Positions 24,272-36,748 of a stretch of DNA of 64,000 nt are shown here, one piece after another; within the stretch, counting starts at the first letter, position 1, and each line of letters begins with the position of its first letter. Source of the stretch: Parasponia andersonii (taxonomy: Eukaryota; Streptophyta; Magnoliopsida; Rosales; Cannabaceae). The notes beneath the pieces were generated by a model, which was not told the origin of the DNA, did not search any database, and saw nothing but the letters and a program-made list of their open reading frames with translations. The stretch is taken from the NCBI GenBank assembly GCA_002914805.1, contig JXTB01000177.1, positions 407,719 to 471,718 of the forward strand, read 5' to 3'. Both the position numbers and the translations under genes were made by a program.

Positions 24272-25200
24272 AATTGAGATTTTGTCAATGAGAAAAGTGA
24301 TCGGATTTAAGGATGGAATCCGGCTAACTTGTATGCGATACTTTGCGGTAAAGTGATAATAAGATGGAGTTTACAGTGGTTCGGTTCTTAAAAGAGGACA
24401 TACGCCCATTTTTTTTTTTTTTAAATGGAGAGAATGGTACATAACAAAATAGGTATGATTTCGGTTCAATAAGCAAGTGTGAAAGTGAACTTGTTGAAAT
24501 ATGTGACCGATGACTCTTATTGATAGGAGAAGAATACTAATAATTTACAATTGCATGCTTCCAATTTTTGTAGCCTGTTGACCTCTAAAATAATAAGATA
24601 GATACAAGTATATTTTGTAATTATCCAAGTATGAATGGCATATCTTCAAATAAGTAATGATTATCCCAATCTTGGTTGAATTTTCTATTTCCTATAATAA
24701 TTTATTGCGAACAAACATGTTTCTAGGAAATTTGCTACTTGAACGAGTTCCTCGCTAGTTGGCGCCTTGTTGACGGTTTCCTTGTTGAACTGCTTCTCGC
24801 TAAATGGCTCATCACTAATTGTTTCCTTACTGAATTGCTCTTCGTTAGTTCGCTTCTCGCTCGATGGGTCATCGCTAGATTACCTTGCGGAACAGAACTG
24901 GTCAGGAGATTCACGTACTTCTGGGGCCTTTGTTCCATATATAATCGCATGCATGTCCTTGGTTTCATACGTGACCTTGGTCTTGGGAGCTGGCTAGATA
25001 TGCCTCCTAGTTGGACATTTCTCCTAGTTAGATTCTCGGAGTTGGTTGAGGGGGGTTGAGGCTATCAATAGTGTACTTCTAGGATTCTGATCGCATACTT
25101 CAATTTTAGTTGCATACACCAGTTTTGATATCACACGATCTGTTGGCACATTAATTGTGGCTTGCGGTCGATTACTTGAGGTGGAAGGCCGTACACACTA
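24272..25200 (-). mobile_element. possible decayed LTR related to the E1/E2 family
   Basis: TGAGATTTTGTCAATGAGAA near 24274 resembles the outer end of the E1 3' LTR (TGTTGGAGGTTTTGTCAACA). TTTACAGTGGTTCGGTTCTT near 24372 matches the E1 LTR block TTATAGTGGTTCGGCCCC in place and order. The rest has diverged, including a degenerate GCTTCTCGCT-type repeat at about 24740-24880. 23901-24271 holds nothing recognised. Confidence 0.35.
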
Positions 25201-25284
25201 GAAACTAGTGCAGGTGAGGCGCATCTTTAGCGATTCTTACTACTATTAATGTTAGTTTTCGTAGATGCTATATTATAATAGTGT

Positions 25285-25915
25285 TGTTGGAGGTTTTGTC
25301 AACAATAAATTTTAGAAAAAATTACGAGATGTGGCTTGTGTGAATAAGTTTATTAATCAAAGTAAATAAAGAGGCAAAGAATTTATTGTGGTTCAGCCCT
25401 AAAAAAGATGAGCTTACGTTCACTGTTTTTCACTATTTTCTGGAGAATTATAAGAACTCAAAATTACAATGCATTGTCTGGAAAGAAGAAATTACTCTTA
25501 AGAATTCTTTAGCTTCTCTAGATTCGAAAGTCCTCATCCCCCTCACCGAAACATTGAACTTCCTTTATATAAATGAAGGTAGCTCAATGTTCCCAATTGT
25601 GAGAATGGGTAACTGTACGATCGGGTAATATAATTTGAGTAACAATATAATTGGATAATCACTTAAATTGAGTATCTAGTTGAACTTGAAAGAGAAACTT
25701 TTGTTTCCTTTTCCTTGTAGGTTTCCCATTTGACTAAGTAGAGATTAGTCTCATTTTCTTTCAGGTCACACGTAACTCCTACGGCGGAGGTCGCATATAA
25801 TCTGTTCGGAGGAGATCGCACGCAACTTATGCGGTGGAGGTCGCATATAACCCTTTCGGATGAGGTCGCACTTAATCTTACTCATGCGACCTGACATAGG
25901 ATTTTAGACCGCACA
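25285..25915 (-). repeat. E1 3' LTR
   Basis: Plus-strand ends TGTTGG and CGCACA; in sense TGTGCGG...CCAACA. The side facing the element, ACAATTGCCCCCCAGCTCC (from 25916), is the complement of a polypurine tract. It looks roughly 90 percent like 35367-36000 by eye. CCTTTATATAAATG near 25563 includes a TATA-like core in either orientation. Confidence 0.9.
25764..25880 (-). repeat. short tandem repeats in the U3 of the E1 3' LTR
   Basis: Four to five diverged units of about 25-35 bp centred on GGAGGTCGCA or GAGATCGCAC, on the plus strand. The same array is present in the 5' LTR (about 35850-35965) and, in the other orientation, in both E2 LTRs. Confidence 0.7.
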
Positions 25916-26870
25916 ACAATTGCCCCCCAGCTCCATTAGTTCTTCAAGACAAAATGGAGCTTCCTTTCAATATAAGTGAGTGCGAACTTAAAAAATGCGA
26001 CGTCACAACCTAGATTTGAGATCCTTGAAGAGTCGAAGAGTCGCCAAATCTTAAATCTCACATTTCTCAAGATCACGCGCACTTTTTTCTGACAGACGAA
26101 AACACGTATCGCCTTTTCTAAGAAAAATAGCAGAACTAGAGGAGACTCAAGGATATTGATGATGCCAACTGCCATCTCAACCGAATCATTTCAAATTTCG
26201 AAAGATACTGATTTAATTTTGGAAAAAATCAAATCCCACGTAAACTTCGGCCTTTAGATCTAAAAATCAAATATCTTGATCTACGGCTGTGATTTAGTAA
26301 TGCTCGAGGAATAAATATCGGAAATCAATCCGCTTCTGCCTCTTCATTACAGACCCATTTTCCATCTCTCTAAAATTCTGAAGTATTTCAAACCCTACAG
26401 TGCCGTTTCATTATTCAGCTCGCACAATTCCAGTATCTTCTCCGACGGAGTTCAGACCATATCTCAATCCCTCCGCTTTCGAAGAAAGATCAGTTCATTC
26501 CTTCTCTCCTATTATTCTTCGTCTGTTCTCAGAAAAACTTACAATTTCAATTTCTAGGAATAGAAACACATCCCATATTCGAACGAACTGGAATGGGAAT
26601 TTTTCAGATCCCCATTTATCAGTTCATAGAATACTCTTACTAGATAATGGTCAGAGATAAACTCGTGAAAAGAGTTTCTAAGGTCTGATACCCTATTTTA
26701 TTTTTTGATGAATTGCTCGAGTAATTTTTATGAATCTGTAGACCAATTAGAAAAAACTCGATGAGCTTGCTTATTAGTACAATCCTAGGGTGAACCCCCA
26801 AAATTTACTAGCACATAGTGAAAATCTTTGATGCTCGCATAGGACTAAATCCATCCATATTTCTTTTCAG

Positions 26871-28794
26871 ATGTCTAGTAGTGAGGATTTTAGGGAAGGG
26901 AATGTATTTTATGGAGAATCTGACTCCAGTGTTAGCTCCATAAACCTCGAAGACTACCTCGAACCAGAACCCGAGGTAGANCTACCCATGGAATTCAATC
27001 GACCACACACACCACTATGCGAAATTGCTTCTTTTTCTGAAGCACTTCTCAAGTGCGGTGACCACGTCCCACTTCATCTGTACATAAAATCAATTATCGC
27101 TACTATGGGGTCGTCTCTTTCCAATTGACTCCTAATACATATAGATACATAGTAGGTTTGTATATACTTTACCACAAACTAGGTTTAGAGACCCCTTCTC
27201 CTGAAGAGTTTGCTTGATTTTACCAAGTGAAATCAAACCCGTCAGATCTTGGCTTCTTTTATGCAAGCAAATGGTCGAACCAAGCAATAAAAATGATCTA
27301 CGGGGTTCACAACAACATGGGAAAATGGAAAAATCTATTTTTCCACTTTGACTATGCGGATAACGGCTTCTTTCAAAATCTCGGTAGGTAGTTTTCCAAT
27401 TTATCACCTTTTTCTATTTTGTTATTTTTATCCTGATCGCACTCACATGTCATCGCAGATAACAGAGAACGGCCTGGACTTTCCAGGGAACAGCTTGCAA
27501 GGGTGTACAAAATCAACGACCTTCTAATCGAGAAATTTAATTGGAAGGTACTTGGAACTTCCAAGAACCTGGTCGCTTGCAGTCTGCTTCCAAAGGGAGC
27601 CGCGTTCCCTGATCCCCCTGTCCGTTCATCCAGACCTTCGAGCTCGAAGAAAAAGAAGCCAAGGAAACAGACGGATACAGGTGCCTCGTCTTCCAGACTT
27701 TGGAAACAAAAAGGACTTGCCACCCCTCCAGCTTCGGAACCTTCCTCTCCAGAAACAGCATCACCACCAGCTCCTCAACAAGAAGAAGTTAATCATATAT
27801 ACATTTTCTTATTATCAATGTATTATATCACCTTGCTCACTGACGTATATGTATAGAGATGGTTATCGGTAGTGGCCTGCGAGCACCACCCTCCACTCTC
27901 GGGTCCATGGCAAAATCCAAAACACCTGAGAGCACTCCGCCATCGAAAGGGAAGAGAAGGTCGACAACTCTAAAAAATGAAAAGTTGCCTTCGAGGACAT
28001 CCCGGCAAGCTCACCTCCTCCACAACCTCAGACATCGAGCCACTCTGAACTACCCAAAGAAGCTGCCACCTCTTCAGAAACGATCCTGGCAGATAAGAAT
28101 GAGGAGCTATTTGCGCTCCTCAATCAATTACCAGAGAAGGCTGGTATGAGCGCAGCCTTCATTGATCGCTTCACTTCTGAGGAGGGCTGGGAGTGGATGA
28201 AGCAACGATCTGCCAAGGTCACTTTTGATTTTGCGATGAGAATGCTGGCCAATGTAAGTACCTTTTTATCCTCTCCTCAAAATGTATTATTTCTTGGTAT
28301 TAATGATTATATTTTCAGACTATGCTACTGCTGTCCTGATGCATGACCCGATCCTCAAATGCTTGGAGAAGGCCGAAAAAGTTGAAGAGATAACCCAAAC
28401 ATTTGAGAACTCGCAGAAAGCTCGGGAGGAGGAGAAAAAAGCCTTTGATTTGGAGAGGTAGCAGCTGGGCCTAGCCAAGGAGAAGCTCGAGAAGGAGAAC
28501 CTCAAGGAGAAAGTCAAAGAGCTCGAGAAAACCATCTCTGAGCATCCGGATCGCTTGAGGGAGGCGACAACAGAGGCGGTTCACAAAGCTATCGAAGAGT
28601 TCAAGGCGACCAAAGTCAAAGAGCTCGAAGATAAAGCTAGATACATCGCCTCATCGACCATCATTTTTAACATCTTCTACGAGCATCCGGACTTTGACTT
28701 CTCCATCCTTGGCGAGGACGTGGTCGAGCTTGTCCAGAGTTGGAGGGAGGATACTGCCAAAACTGGGGATGGCGGTGCGAGCACTTCCGCATAG
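26871..28794 (+). pseudogene. E1 extra antisense gene: Transposase_28-like domain plus C-terminal coiled coil
   Basis: It is read opposite to gag-pol, between integrase and 3' LTR. Exons inferred by comparison with E2: 26871-27383, 27459-27787, 27856-28253, 28319-28794, with GT/AG borders. ATG 26871 directly follows TTCTTTTCAG, so an upstream exon is also possible. The first exon has MEFNRPHTPLCEIASFSEAL, YRYIVGLYILYHKLGLETPS and KWKNLFFHFDYADNGFFQNL, the pattern of the plant 'putative gypsy type transposon' domain (Transposase_28). Exon 2 has a Lys/Ser/Pro-rich linker (SSSKKKKPRKQ). The last exon is a Glu/Lys coiled coil (EKAEKVEEITQTFENSQKAR). Breaks: a 1-bp deletion near 27100, another near 27948, TGA near 27980, TAG at about 28459. 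About 204 bp are missing at the N. Function unknown; such ORFs occur in Tat-lineage elements. Confidence 0.7.
26981..26981. other. single N marking a join with missing sequence
   Basis: Left of the N, the E1 sequence matches E2 up to 50583. Right of it, the match resumes at 50378 in E2. So about 204 bp present in E2 are absent here. Confidence 0.75.
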
Positions 28795-28797
28795 TAA

Positions 28798-29500
28798 AAC
28801 TTGCATATTTTTTTTATTTTTAGAACAATGCGGGCTTGGTCCCCCTTCCTTTCTGCTTATGTACGGGTTCCAAAATTAATGAATATTATTTTTTCGGTCA
28901 GATATTCCTGCAAAATTATGAAAACACAACACTAACTTTAACTAAGTAGTCAATCACTAAGTGACTGATCAGTACGCTTTTTGCAATTTGAATCCAACTA
29001 ACTTAAAATGAGTTTTAAGTGTTAGGATAGGTTAGGTCGCTTAAGAAAACAGCAAATACGAGTGATGTAAACTCAAACTGTTTTTCAAAAGTTCCATGGC
29101 AAAATAGAATATAGCAATATATCACATCGAACAATAAACGTTTGACTTAGTTACTCTTTTGTTCGAGGAGGGAAATTGCGTAATACGACATGCTGAGGCA
29201 TGAAGTGAGGAGAAAATCCTAGGATTTTAAGGAATTTCAGATACTTCGACGATCTAAAATTCCGTCCCCTCAAAATGGACGTTTTGCATAGTCCCTTAGG
29301 AAACAAGTAGGAGATAATATTCTGATCCTACTGCCCCCTGAGTTTTATGGTGTCCGAAAACTGCCATAAAACTATTAAGAGATGAACGAAATGAAGTTGA
29401 AGTAATAGCCGAAGAAAATTTTATTAACGAATGACGTCGAATGTCGAAATAATGAAGATACAGGAAGCCGTTGAAAATACATGAAGATAAACATGAAGAT
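28798..29500. other. noncoding stretch of E1 between the antisense gene and integrase end
   Basis: It holds no ORF of note and matches the E2 stretch at about 47726-48540 (for example the CTTAGTTACT and AAAATTCC blocks), apart from the E2-specific minisatellite. Transcripts from both strands would converge here. Confidence 0.7.
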
Positions 29501-32500
29501 TCATTGATAATAACGACGAAGTTGTTTAGCATTCCAAGCATGTTCGATATTTTGTCCGCCGATGCAAGCTAGCTTGTATGTCCCAGGTCGAATGACGTCA
29601 TCAATAACATATGGCTCTTCCCATGAAGGTCCAAATACACCAGCACCATGCTCTTTATTATTAGGAAGAACTCTTCAAAGGACAAGATCACCAACTTCAA
29701 AATGTCTACTTTTGATTTTGGAGTTATAATGTTGAGCAGTGCATTGTTGATACGATGCAATTCGAAGTTGAGATTGTTCACACCTTTCTTCAAAAAAATC
29801 GAGTTCAATTCTCAGTAATACGTCATTCTGATTTTGCTCATAAGCAGATCGCCGTAGAGAGCTCGCACCAATTTCAACTGGGATCATTACTTCATAGCCA
29901 TAAGCTAAAGAGAATGGACTCTCTCCAGTAGTAGTTCGTTGAGTGGTACGATAAGCCCATAAAACTTCTGGAAGTACTTCTGGCCAAGCTCCTTTATGTC
30001 CCTCCAGCTTTGTCTTGATAATCTGTATAAGTATTTTGTTTATCACTTCGACCTGCCCATTGGCTTGTGGATGAACAATAGCAGAGAAACTTTTCTTGAT
30101 GCCTAAGTTGTTGCGGAAGTCACGGAACTCATCATAGTCGAATTGTTTCCTATTATCAGAAATTATAGTATATGGTATACCATAACGGCAGATTATAGAC
30201 TTGTAAACAAAATCTATCATCTTCTTTGCAGAAATGGTGCTCAAGGCCTCAGCTTCCGCCCATTTTATGAAATAATCAACTGCGACCACCATATACTTCA
30301 AACCACCTCGTGCTTACAGAAGCATCCCGATAATATCAATTCCCCAAATAGCAAATGGCCATGGACTAGTCATTGTAGTTATAGGAACATGTGGTTTTCT
30401 AGGAACAGTCGCAAATCGTTGACATTTATCACACCTCCTAGCAAATTCCATTGTATCCTTCTTCATAGTCGGCCAAAAATACCCTTGTCGAAGAATCTTG
30501 TTTGCAAGTGCTTGCCCCTGAGAATAGTTTCCATTCCTTCGTGAATTTCCCTCATAATATAGTATGCTTTTTCATCATTGACACACAATAATAATGGCGA
30601 GCTAAAACTCCTTCGATAAAGCTTCTCATCATGGATGATATAGCGGGCTGCCTTCATGCAGAGTCGCTTTGCATCGTCTTTGCTTTTAGGAAGATCGCCA
30701 TTTTGTATATATCGCATTATAGGATCCATCCACGACGGTTTTTCGTCAACTGGCATAGACCTCGATGCTTGGCGATACAAGAAATTCAACAGAAACTACC
30801 TTCAGCAACTCTGCATCTTTCGTTGAAGTGAGCTTAGCAAGGGCATCCGCCCGGGTATTTTCATTGCGAGGAAGAAGCTGAATGTTATAAGCGGTGAATG
30901 TTAAGAAAAATCGTTGCACCTCCTGCAAATAGGCTATCATTCTTACTCCTCTCGCTTGGTAATCGCCGTTAACCTGACAAATGACCAGCTGGGAGTCGCT
31001 GTATACTTCAATCATCTCGACCTTCATTTCCTATGCAAGCTTTAGCCTAGCTATCAGTGCTTCATATTCAGCCTCATTGTTCGACGCTGGGAACTTGAAA
31101 CGAAGCACACAGTGAATGTTGTGCCCTTCAAGATTGATTAAAACTAGGCTCGCACAAAACTAGGCTCGCACCTACTCCATTTTCATTCGATAACCCATCA
31201 ACATAAAGTTTCCACAGCCTTGATGTATCTGAAGCGGGTTTCTCGAGTACTCCTATTGGAAGTTCGACGTCATATGTGAATTCTGTAATAAAATCTGCGA
31301 GGGCCTGACCCTTGATGGCAGTGCGAGGTTGAAAATTGATGTCAAATTGACTCAATTCAACAGCCCACTTAAGCAGCCGTCTTGATGCCTCAGGTTTCTG
31401 TAGAACCTGTTTCAACGGGAAATTCGTGAAAACCCTGATGGAGTGAGCATGAAAGAAAGGTCGAAGCTTTCTTGATGCGATGACGAGCGCTAGCGCCAAT
31501 TTTTCCATCTCTGGATACCTAGTTTCGGCATCAAGTAATCTTTTACTTACATAATAGACAGGTCACTGTATTTTTTCCTCCTCATGAATTAATGCAGCAC
31601 TCGTCGTATATTTGGAAACAACGAGATATAAGCATAATTCTTCTCCTTGGTTTGGCTTCGACAAGAGTGGAGGAGAACCCAAGTGCTTTTTCAACTCTTA
31701 GAACGCCTGCTCGCATTCTTTTGTCCATTCGAACCTCTTTGATCCCTTCAATACTTCAAAGAACGGTTGTCATTTATCGGTTGATCTGGATACAAACTGA
31801 CTCAGTGCAGCTACTCTTCCTACTAGGCTCTGTACATCCTTGGGTTTACGTGGAGACTGCATATCAATCAACGCTTGTATCTTCTGAGGGTTCGCTTCAA
31901 TACCTCGTTGATTGACCATAAAACCCAGAAACTTTCCAGATCCTACCCCGAATGTACACTTCTGGGGATTCAGCTTTATTTGATATTTCCAGAGAATTTT
32001 TGAACATCTCATCAAGGTGCTTGATGTGATCTTCGGCTTTCTCTGACTTCACCAACATATCGTCGACATATACCTCCATTGTCTTGCCAATTTGTTTTGC
32101 AAACATCATATTGACAAGACACTGGTAAGTCACTCCTGTGTTGACAAGTCCGAAGGGCATCTTCTTGTAGCAGTATAGTCCTCAATCAGTGATAAACGAG
32201 GTATGCTCCTCATCTAGCTCATACATGGGGACTGATTGTATCCAGAATACGCGTCCATGAAACTTAAGAGTTCCTGCCCTGATGTCGCATTTACAAGCTG
32301 GTCGATTCTCGGAAGAGGGAAGCTATCCTTCGGGTATGCTTTGTTGAGATCGGTGAAATCGATACACGTTCTCCACTTCCCATTGGGTTTCTTCACCAAA
32401 ACCGGGTTTGCAAGCCAGTCAGGGTAAAAAAATCTCTTATGAATCCAATTTTGAGCAGCTTCTCCACCTCTTCTTTTAACGCGACGTAGCGCTCTGGATT

Positions 32501-33350
32501 CATAGCTCTTCTTTTCTACCATACAGGCTTCTTTATCGGATCTATGTTAAGACGGTGGCATATGATCCTCGAATTGATCCCTACCATGTCCGAATGTCGC
32601 CACGCGAAGACATCCAAGTTAGATTTTAGAAAAGCAACCAACGATGCTCGCACAGACTCTTGAATCTTCGTTCCAATCTTTAAAGTCTTGGAAGACATGT
32701 CGAATGATAAATCCTCCAGATCTTCAATGGGTCCAGTTCTGACCTCTTCGTCTATTCCTCGAGGATCAAAGTCTTTCCTGGTCGTGTCGATTGACGCTTT
32801 AACTGACGGTTCGACTGGCGCTTTGTCTGACAACTCAACTGAAGCTTCGAATGACGTTTTGTCTGATGACTCAACTGAAGCTTCGCTCGATGCTTCAACT
32901 GACACTTCCTCTGGCAGCTGGACCATCATTGTGCGAGACGTCGCATCCTTTGCTGCGAGTTTCAACGAGTTGTTATAATAAGTCCTCGCATCATATTGGT
33001 TTCCTTGCACCTCGCCTACCCCGTGTTAGGTCGGGAATTTCATAGTGAGATGGTAGATTGAAGTAATGGCTTAAAGTTCCCTCATTGTCGGTCTTCCCAG
33101 CACAGCATTGAATGCGGACAGGCAATCTACCACTAAAAATTGGGTCATTATCATTGAAACCCTAGGATAGGTTCCAATGTTGACCATTAATTCAATCATG
33201 CCCATAGGCCTCCAGTGAAACCATAGAGTGGAGTGACGGTAGGCTTTAAGTCGCTCTCATTCAACTCCATCTTCTTAAAGGCATCGTAGTACAGGATGTC
33301 CACAGCACTCCCGTGAAGGTAATGTCCGTGTCCTGTTCTATGAAGGTAAT
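29501..33350 (-). pseudogene. E1 pol: protease, reverse transcriptase, RNase H, integrase (broken)
   Basis: Order in sense: a protease remnant (about 33350-33010); a Ser/Glu/Ala repeat linker (VEASSEASVESSDK); RT from about 32650 with LANPVLVKKPNGKWRTCIDF, FMDAYSGYNQ, KMPFGLVN-type and VYVDDMLVKSEKAEDH motifs (catalytic YVDD); RNase H 1 (EKLALALVIASRKLRPFFHA); a second RNase H (LWKLYVDGLSNENGVGASLV, VYSDSQLVICQVNGDYQ); integrase with a zinc-binding region near 30450, then VVAVDYFIKWAEAEALSTIS, IISDNRKQFD and VHPQANGQVEVINK for the D, D and E sites. The final TGA is at 29501-29503. Several stops and frameshifts break it. The longest open piece is 208 codons (29675-30301). Confidence 0.9.
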
Positions 33351-33379
33351 GTCCATGTCCGGTACTCGTTGAAGCTTGA

Positions 33380-35305
33380 ATTGTTGCTTCTCAAGATGCA
33401 TGACGTTAGTAAATGGCTGTTGTCGAGCTTCACGTGCATACCTGTCGTGAGCCCTTTTCGAATCTCCGCCAATATGCGGTCCTCCAAAGATAGTTCGGAC
33501 TTCGCGTTGAATTTCTGGAGGTCGCTGTTGGTTCTCTTCTCACCTTTCGTCGTTCTGCCTGGTGTACTGCCGCAGTCGCCCCTCTTTAGTCAGTCTTTCA
33601 ATTTCATCCTTCAAGGCATACCAATTATTGGTATCATGCCCAATACAATTGTGATACCAGCAGAACTTGTTGGGGTCGCGCTTTGCCCTGTCCCATTTCA
33701 TTGGTTCCGGTTGATGGTATTGCTCCTTCTGGTTTGTGACCGCATAGATATGATCTATGGGTGCATTTAACTCAGTGTGATTGTTGAACTGCATGGGAGC
33801 TCTTGAAATCTCCTGCTTTTTAGGTCTGGGCTGATTTTCTGCCAACTTTTCATTACTCCTTTTGTTTTTCTTATTACCGTTATTGTTGGTCGTGATCGCA
33901 TCTTTAGTAGCATCTTTCCTTCCTTCTTTCTTTGTCTTTCGAAAATTCTCTACGAAGATTCTACCCTCAAATGCCGACCAACCCTTCGGTAGAAATCTTC
34001 TAGAGTTCTACATTCTCTCTCAAGTAAGTCCTCCCAGAGTTTAGTTTCTAGTCGCACCCCAGCCATCATGAGAGTTAAAACTCCTCCTTCAGGTGGGTTA
34101 TTGACCTTCGCTAACTCTGAGGTGAATCGATTGAGATAAGATCGTAGAGTTTCCTCTAGACCTTGCCGAATTGCAGACAATCTAACAAGTGGAACAGTGA
34201 AATTCTTTGCAGCTTGGAACTGTCTCAAGAACACCGTCTGAAGTTATTGCCAGGACGAGATTGAGCCAGATTTGAGTCCTCAAAACAACTTCTTTACTAT
34301 TCCTGAGAGAGTTACAGCAAAACATCTGTAGCGTGCATGATCATTGACACGATGGAGTTCCATCAAGTCGCTGAAGTGATCCATATGGTCCTGTAGATTA
34401 GTTTTCCCATCAAAAGTGTTTATGGTGGGAAGTCTGAATCCAGTAGGTAGGGCAGCAGCTCGAACTTCCTCGTTGAATGGCGATTGACGATACCCATCAG
34501 CGAGCTCGTCGTCCCAACCAGTAAGTGCATCTAATGCTATCCTTAAATTGTGAACATCGACGTTCGGAGGGAGATCATTATCTCTTGCTGATAGCAAGGG
34601 CGGCCTTTGATCTTTATCTCGATGTATGGCGGGTTGGTCAGGTAGAGTCTCCTGCGATCTGTGAGAGGAATCCAGCGAAATAGTGCAACGAGATCAGCTT
34701 TGGTCGTTATGATGCGATACGGATCGTCCATGGCTACATCGCCGCTCCAAGTATTGTCTTAGGTCTGCAGGATCTTGTCTCAGCTCTCTGCTGATTCTTT
34801 TGAAGACACTTCTCGATGGTTGTTTTCGTTCGCTGCTCAAGCGATCTTGACTATCAGTAGATTTGCGAGAAGGTTGTCTACGATCACAGTTAGTACTTAA
34901 ACTCTCTATACCAGATTCTGGAGGAAATTTTGCGACTTTGCCTTTTCCTTTGGAGATGCGATCTTCATGACGCTCTTGCTGGGTTCTTGACTGGTCGCGT
35001 CTCCTTGTCTCTAGGATCTGTATTCCCTTCTCAGGTAGTTGAGCAAGACGTTCTTTGGGACGTTTGTGCTGTGGTGGGGTCACCATCTGCCCTTCAGCAA
35101 GTCGTCGTAGGGAATCATTGATCTGGTTAGTGATCTGTTGAAGGTTTACCAGTGTCTCCTCCATGCGATTCTATCTCTGAGCAAGGTTTTCTGACGCGGT
35201 CATAATAGGCTGATCCTGAGCAGGATCCGCCTGTGTAGCAGTAGTGCTTCGGGGTTGGTTTTGGCTACTTCTGATGACTCTGGTAGTGTTTCTGGTGTTT
35301 GTCAT
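33380..35305 (-). pseudogene. E1 gag (broken)
   Basis: ATG at 35303-35305 begins MTNTRNTTRVIRSSQNQPRS, matching the E2 start. It then has a basic, Arg/Gln-rich region (to about 34700); the retrotransposon gag core (RLPTINTFDGKTNLQDHMDH, FLRQFQAAKNFTVPLVRLSA, LRSYLNRFTSELAKVNNPPE); and a zinc-finger-like NKFCWYHNCIGHDTNNWYAL near 33650. A TAG interrupts near 35171 where E2 has CAG. Structural protein of the virus-like particle by family. Confidence 0.85.
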
Positions 35306-35366
35306 TATTAAAAAAGTGAAATTTGTCAAACTATTTTGCTGGAATAGCCCTCCTTCTAGCGTCAAT

Positions 35367-36000
35367 TGTTGATGGAGATTTTGCCAACAATAAATTTTAG
35401 AAAAAATTACGAGATGTGGCTTGTATGAATAGGTTTATTAATCAAAGCAAATAAAGAGACAAAGATTTTATAGTGGTTCGGCCCCGAAAAAGATGAGCTT
35501 ACATCCACTATTTTTCACTATTTTCTGAAAACTTACAAGAACTCAAAATTACAATGCGTTATCTAGAAAGAAGAAAATACCCTTAAGAATTCTTTAGCTT
35601 CTCTAGATTCGAAAGTCCTCATCCCCCTCACCAAAACATTGAACTCCCTTTATATAGATGAAGGTAGTTCAATGTTCTCAATTGTGAGAATGGGTAACTG
35701 TACAATTGGGTAATATAATTTGAGTAACAATATAATTGGATAATCACTTAAATTGAGTAACTGGTTGAACTTGAAAGAGAAACTTTTGTTTCCCTTTCCT
35801 TGTAGGTTTCCCGTTTGACTAAGTAGAGATTAGTCTCCTTTTCTTTCAGGTTGCATGTAACTCCTGCGGTGGAGGTCTCACATAACCTGTTCGGAGGAGA
35901 TCACACGTAACTTATGCGGTGGAGGTCGTATACAACCCTTTCGGATGAGGTCGCACTTAATCTTACTCATGCGACCTGACATAGGATTTTAGACCGCACA
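35367..36000 (-). repeat. E1 5' LTR
   Basis: Plus-strand ends TGTTGATGG and CCGCACA. Inside it (35349-35366) CCTCCTTCTAGCGTCAAT is the complement of a primer-binding region corresponding to TGGCGCTAGAAGGAGGG in E2. A TATA-like TATATAAAGG in sense lies at about 35647-35656. Confidence 0.9.
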
Positions 36001-36512
36001 AGAAACAGTAAATGATCCGTAGACTTTGCTTTTGGCAAAGTGTATTAGATTAATTAATTATGAGAATGATGTTAGATATATATATATANTAGATTTTCTA
36101 TTACAAATTTGTGTAGTAGTTTTATGTTTCTTTTCTCTAATTTCTATATTAGTTGTGATATTTATGAAGGTACAAATTTGTGTAGTAGTTTTATGTTTCT
36201 TTTCTCTAATTTCTATATTAGTTGTGATATTTATGAAGGTAATTTTTGTTTTTTGAGTAGAGATTGTTACACCAAAAATTTAGACAAAAAATTTATACCA
36301 ATGATATAGTGTCATTTTTAGTCGCATAATTTTTAAATGATATAGTCTCACTTTAAAATAAGAAGTGAATAAAATGCTTGCCACATCAGGTAAGTTTTGG
36401 TGTGTTTATTATTTTTTTAAAGAAAAGAAACAAATATCTAATTCCGCTTCTACCTGACAAATAAGGGATTAATGAGAAGCTATTCCTAAAAACTCATCTC
36501 TACTATATATAT
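36001..36512. other. noncoding, with a single N at 36089 in a (TA)n run
   Basis: No gene. It contains the 69-bp duplication listed separately. Confidence 0.6.
36102..36239. repeat. 69-bp perfect tandem duplication
   Basis: Identical copies at 36102-36170 and 36171-36239, start TACAAATTTGTGTAGTAG. The period is 23 codons, so open frames run through, but there is no sign of a real gene. An N lies 13 bp upstream, so an assembly effect is possible. Confidence 0.9.
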
Positions 36513-36748
36513 GGACACCAATCCAGTAGGTATTTTTTTTTACCTACATATAAGTATTATTTTGACTAATGAAAATTTCTTTTGCATATTTTTTTATTGT
36601 AAAATATATGAGAGAAAAATAGTACTAATGATGCACGTCTTTTCATGTATGCATCTCATTATAGCCATCTCCAGTAGTTGATGATTCAATGACTAAAAAA
36701 AAAATACTTACACATAGGTTAAAAAAAATACTAATTGAATTGGCAACC
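36513..36748 (-). mobile_element. MITE B, copy 2 (about 236 bp)
   Basis: The reverse complement begins GGTTGCCAATTCAATTAGTA and matches copy 1 (1553-1796) along its length, including TAGTCATTGAATCATC, GGCTATAATGAGATGC and GAAAAGACGTGCATCATTA. It is flanked by TATATA on both sides, as is copy 1. Noncoding. Confidence 0.8.

Larger units (their letters stand above)
25285..36000 (-). mobile_element. E1: full-length Ty3/gypsy (Tat-type) retrotransposon
   Basis: LTRs lie at 25285-25915 (3') and 35367-36000 (5'). In sense order it holds gag, protease, reverse transcriptase, two RNase H-like stretches and integrase, then an antisense extra gene. RT before integrase is the Ty3/gypsy order. The second RNase H with a YVDG motif and the antisense ORF point to the Tat lineage (Grande/Retand type). 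Same family as E2 (41165-52377), in opposite orientation. Flanks AGTGT (left) and AGAAA (right) do not match, so no TSD is seen. Gag and pol are full of stops. One N at 26981 marks missing sequence. Confidence 0.9.

Noticed and set aside
30143-30544. Plus-strand ORF of 133 codons
   Set aside because: It is antisense to the E1 integrase with no matching pattern of its own. The E2 counterpart at 46732-47055 is a shadow in the same way.
33369-33770. Plus-strand ORF of 133 codons in E1
   Set aside because: It is the complement of gag and zinc-finger coding sequence; E2 shows the same shadow at 43226-43648.
36026-36309. ORFs with a repeated 23-residue block
   Set aside because: They are produced by the 69-bp tandem duplication in AT-rich DNA next to an N. 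No sign of a gene.
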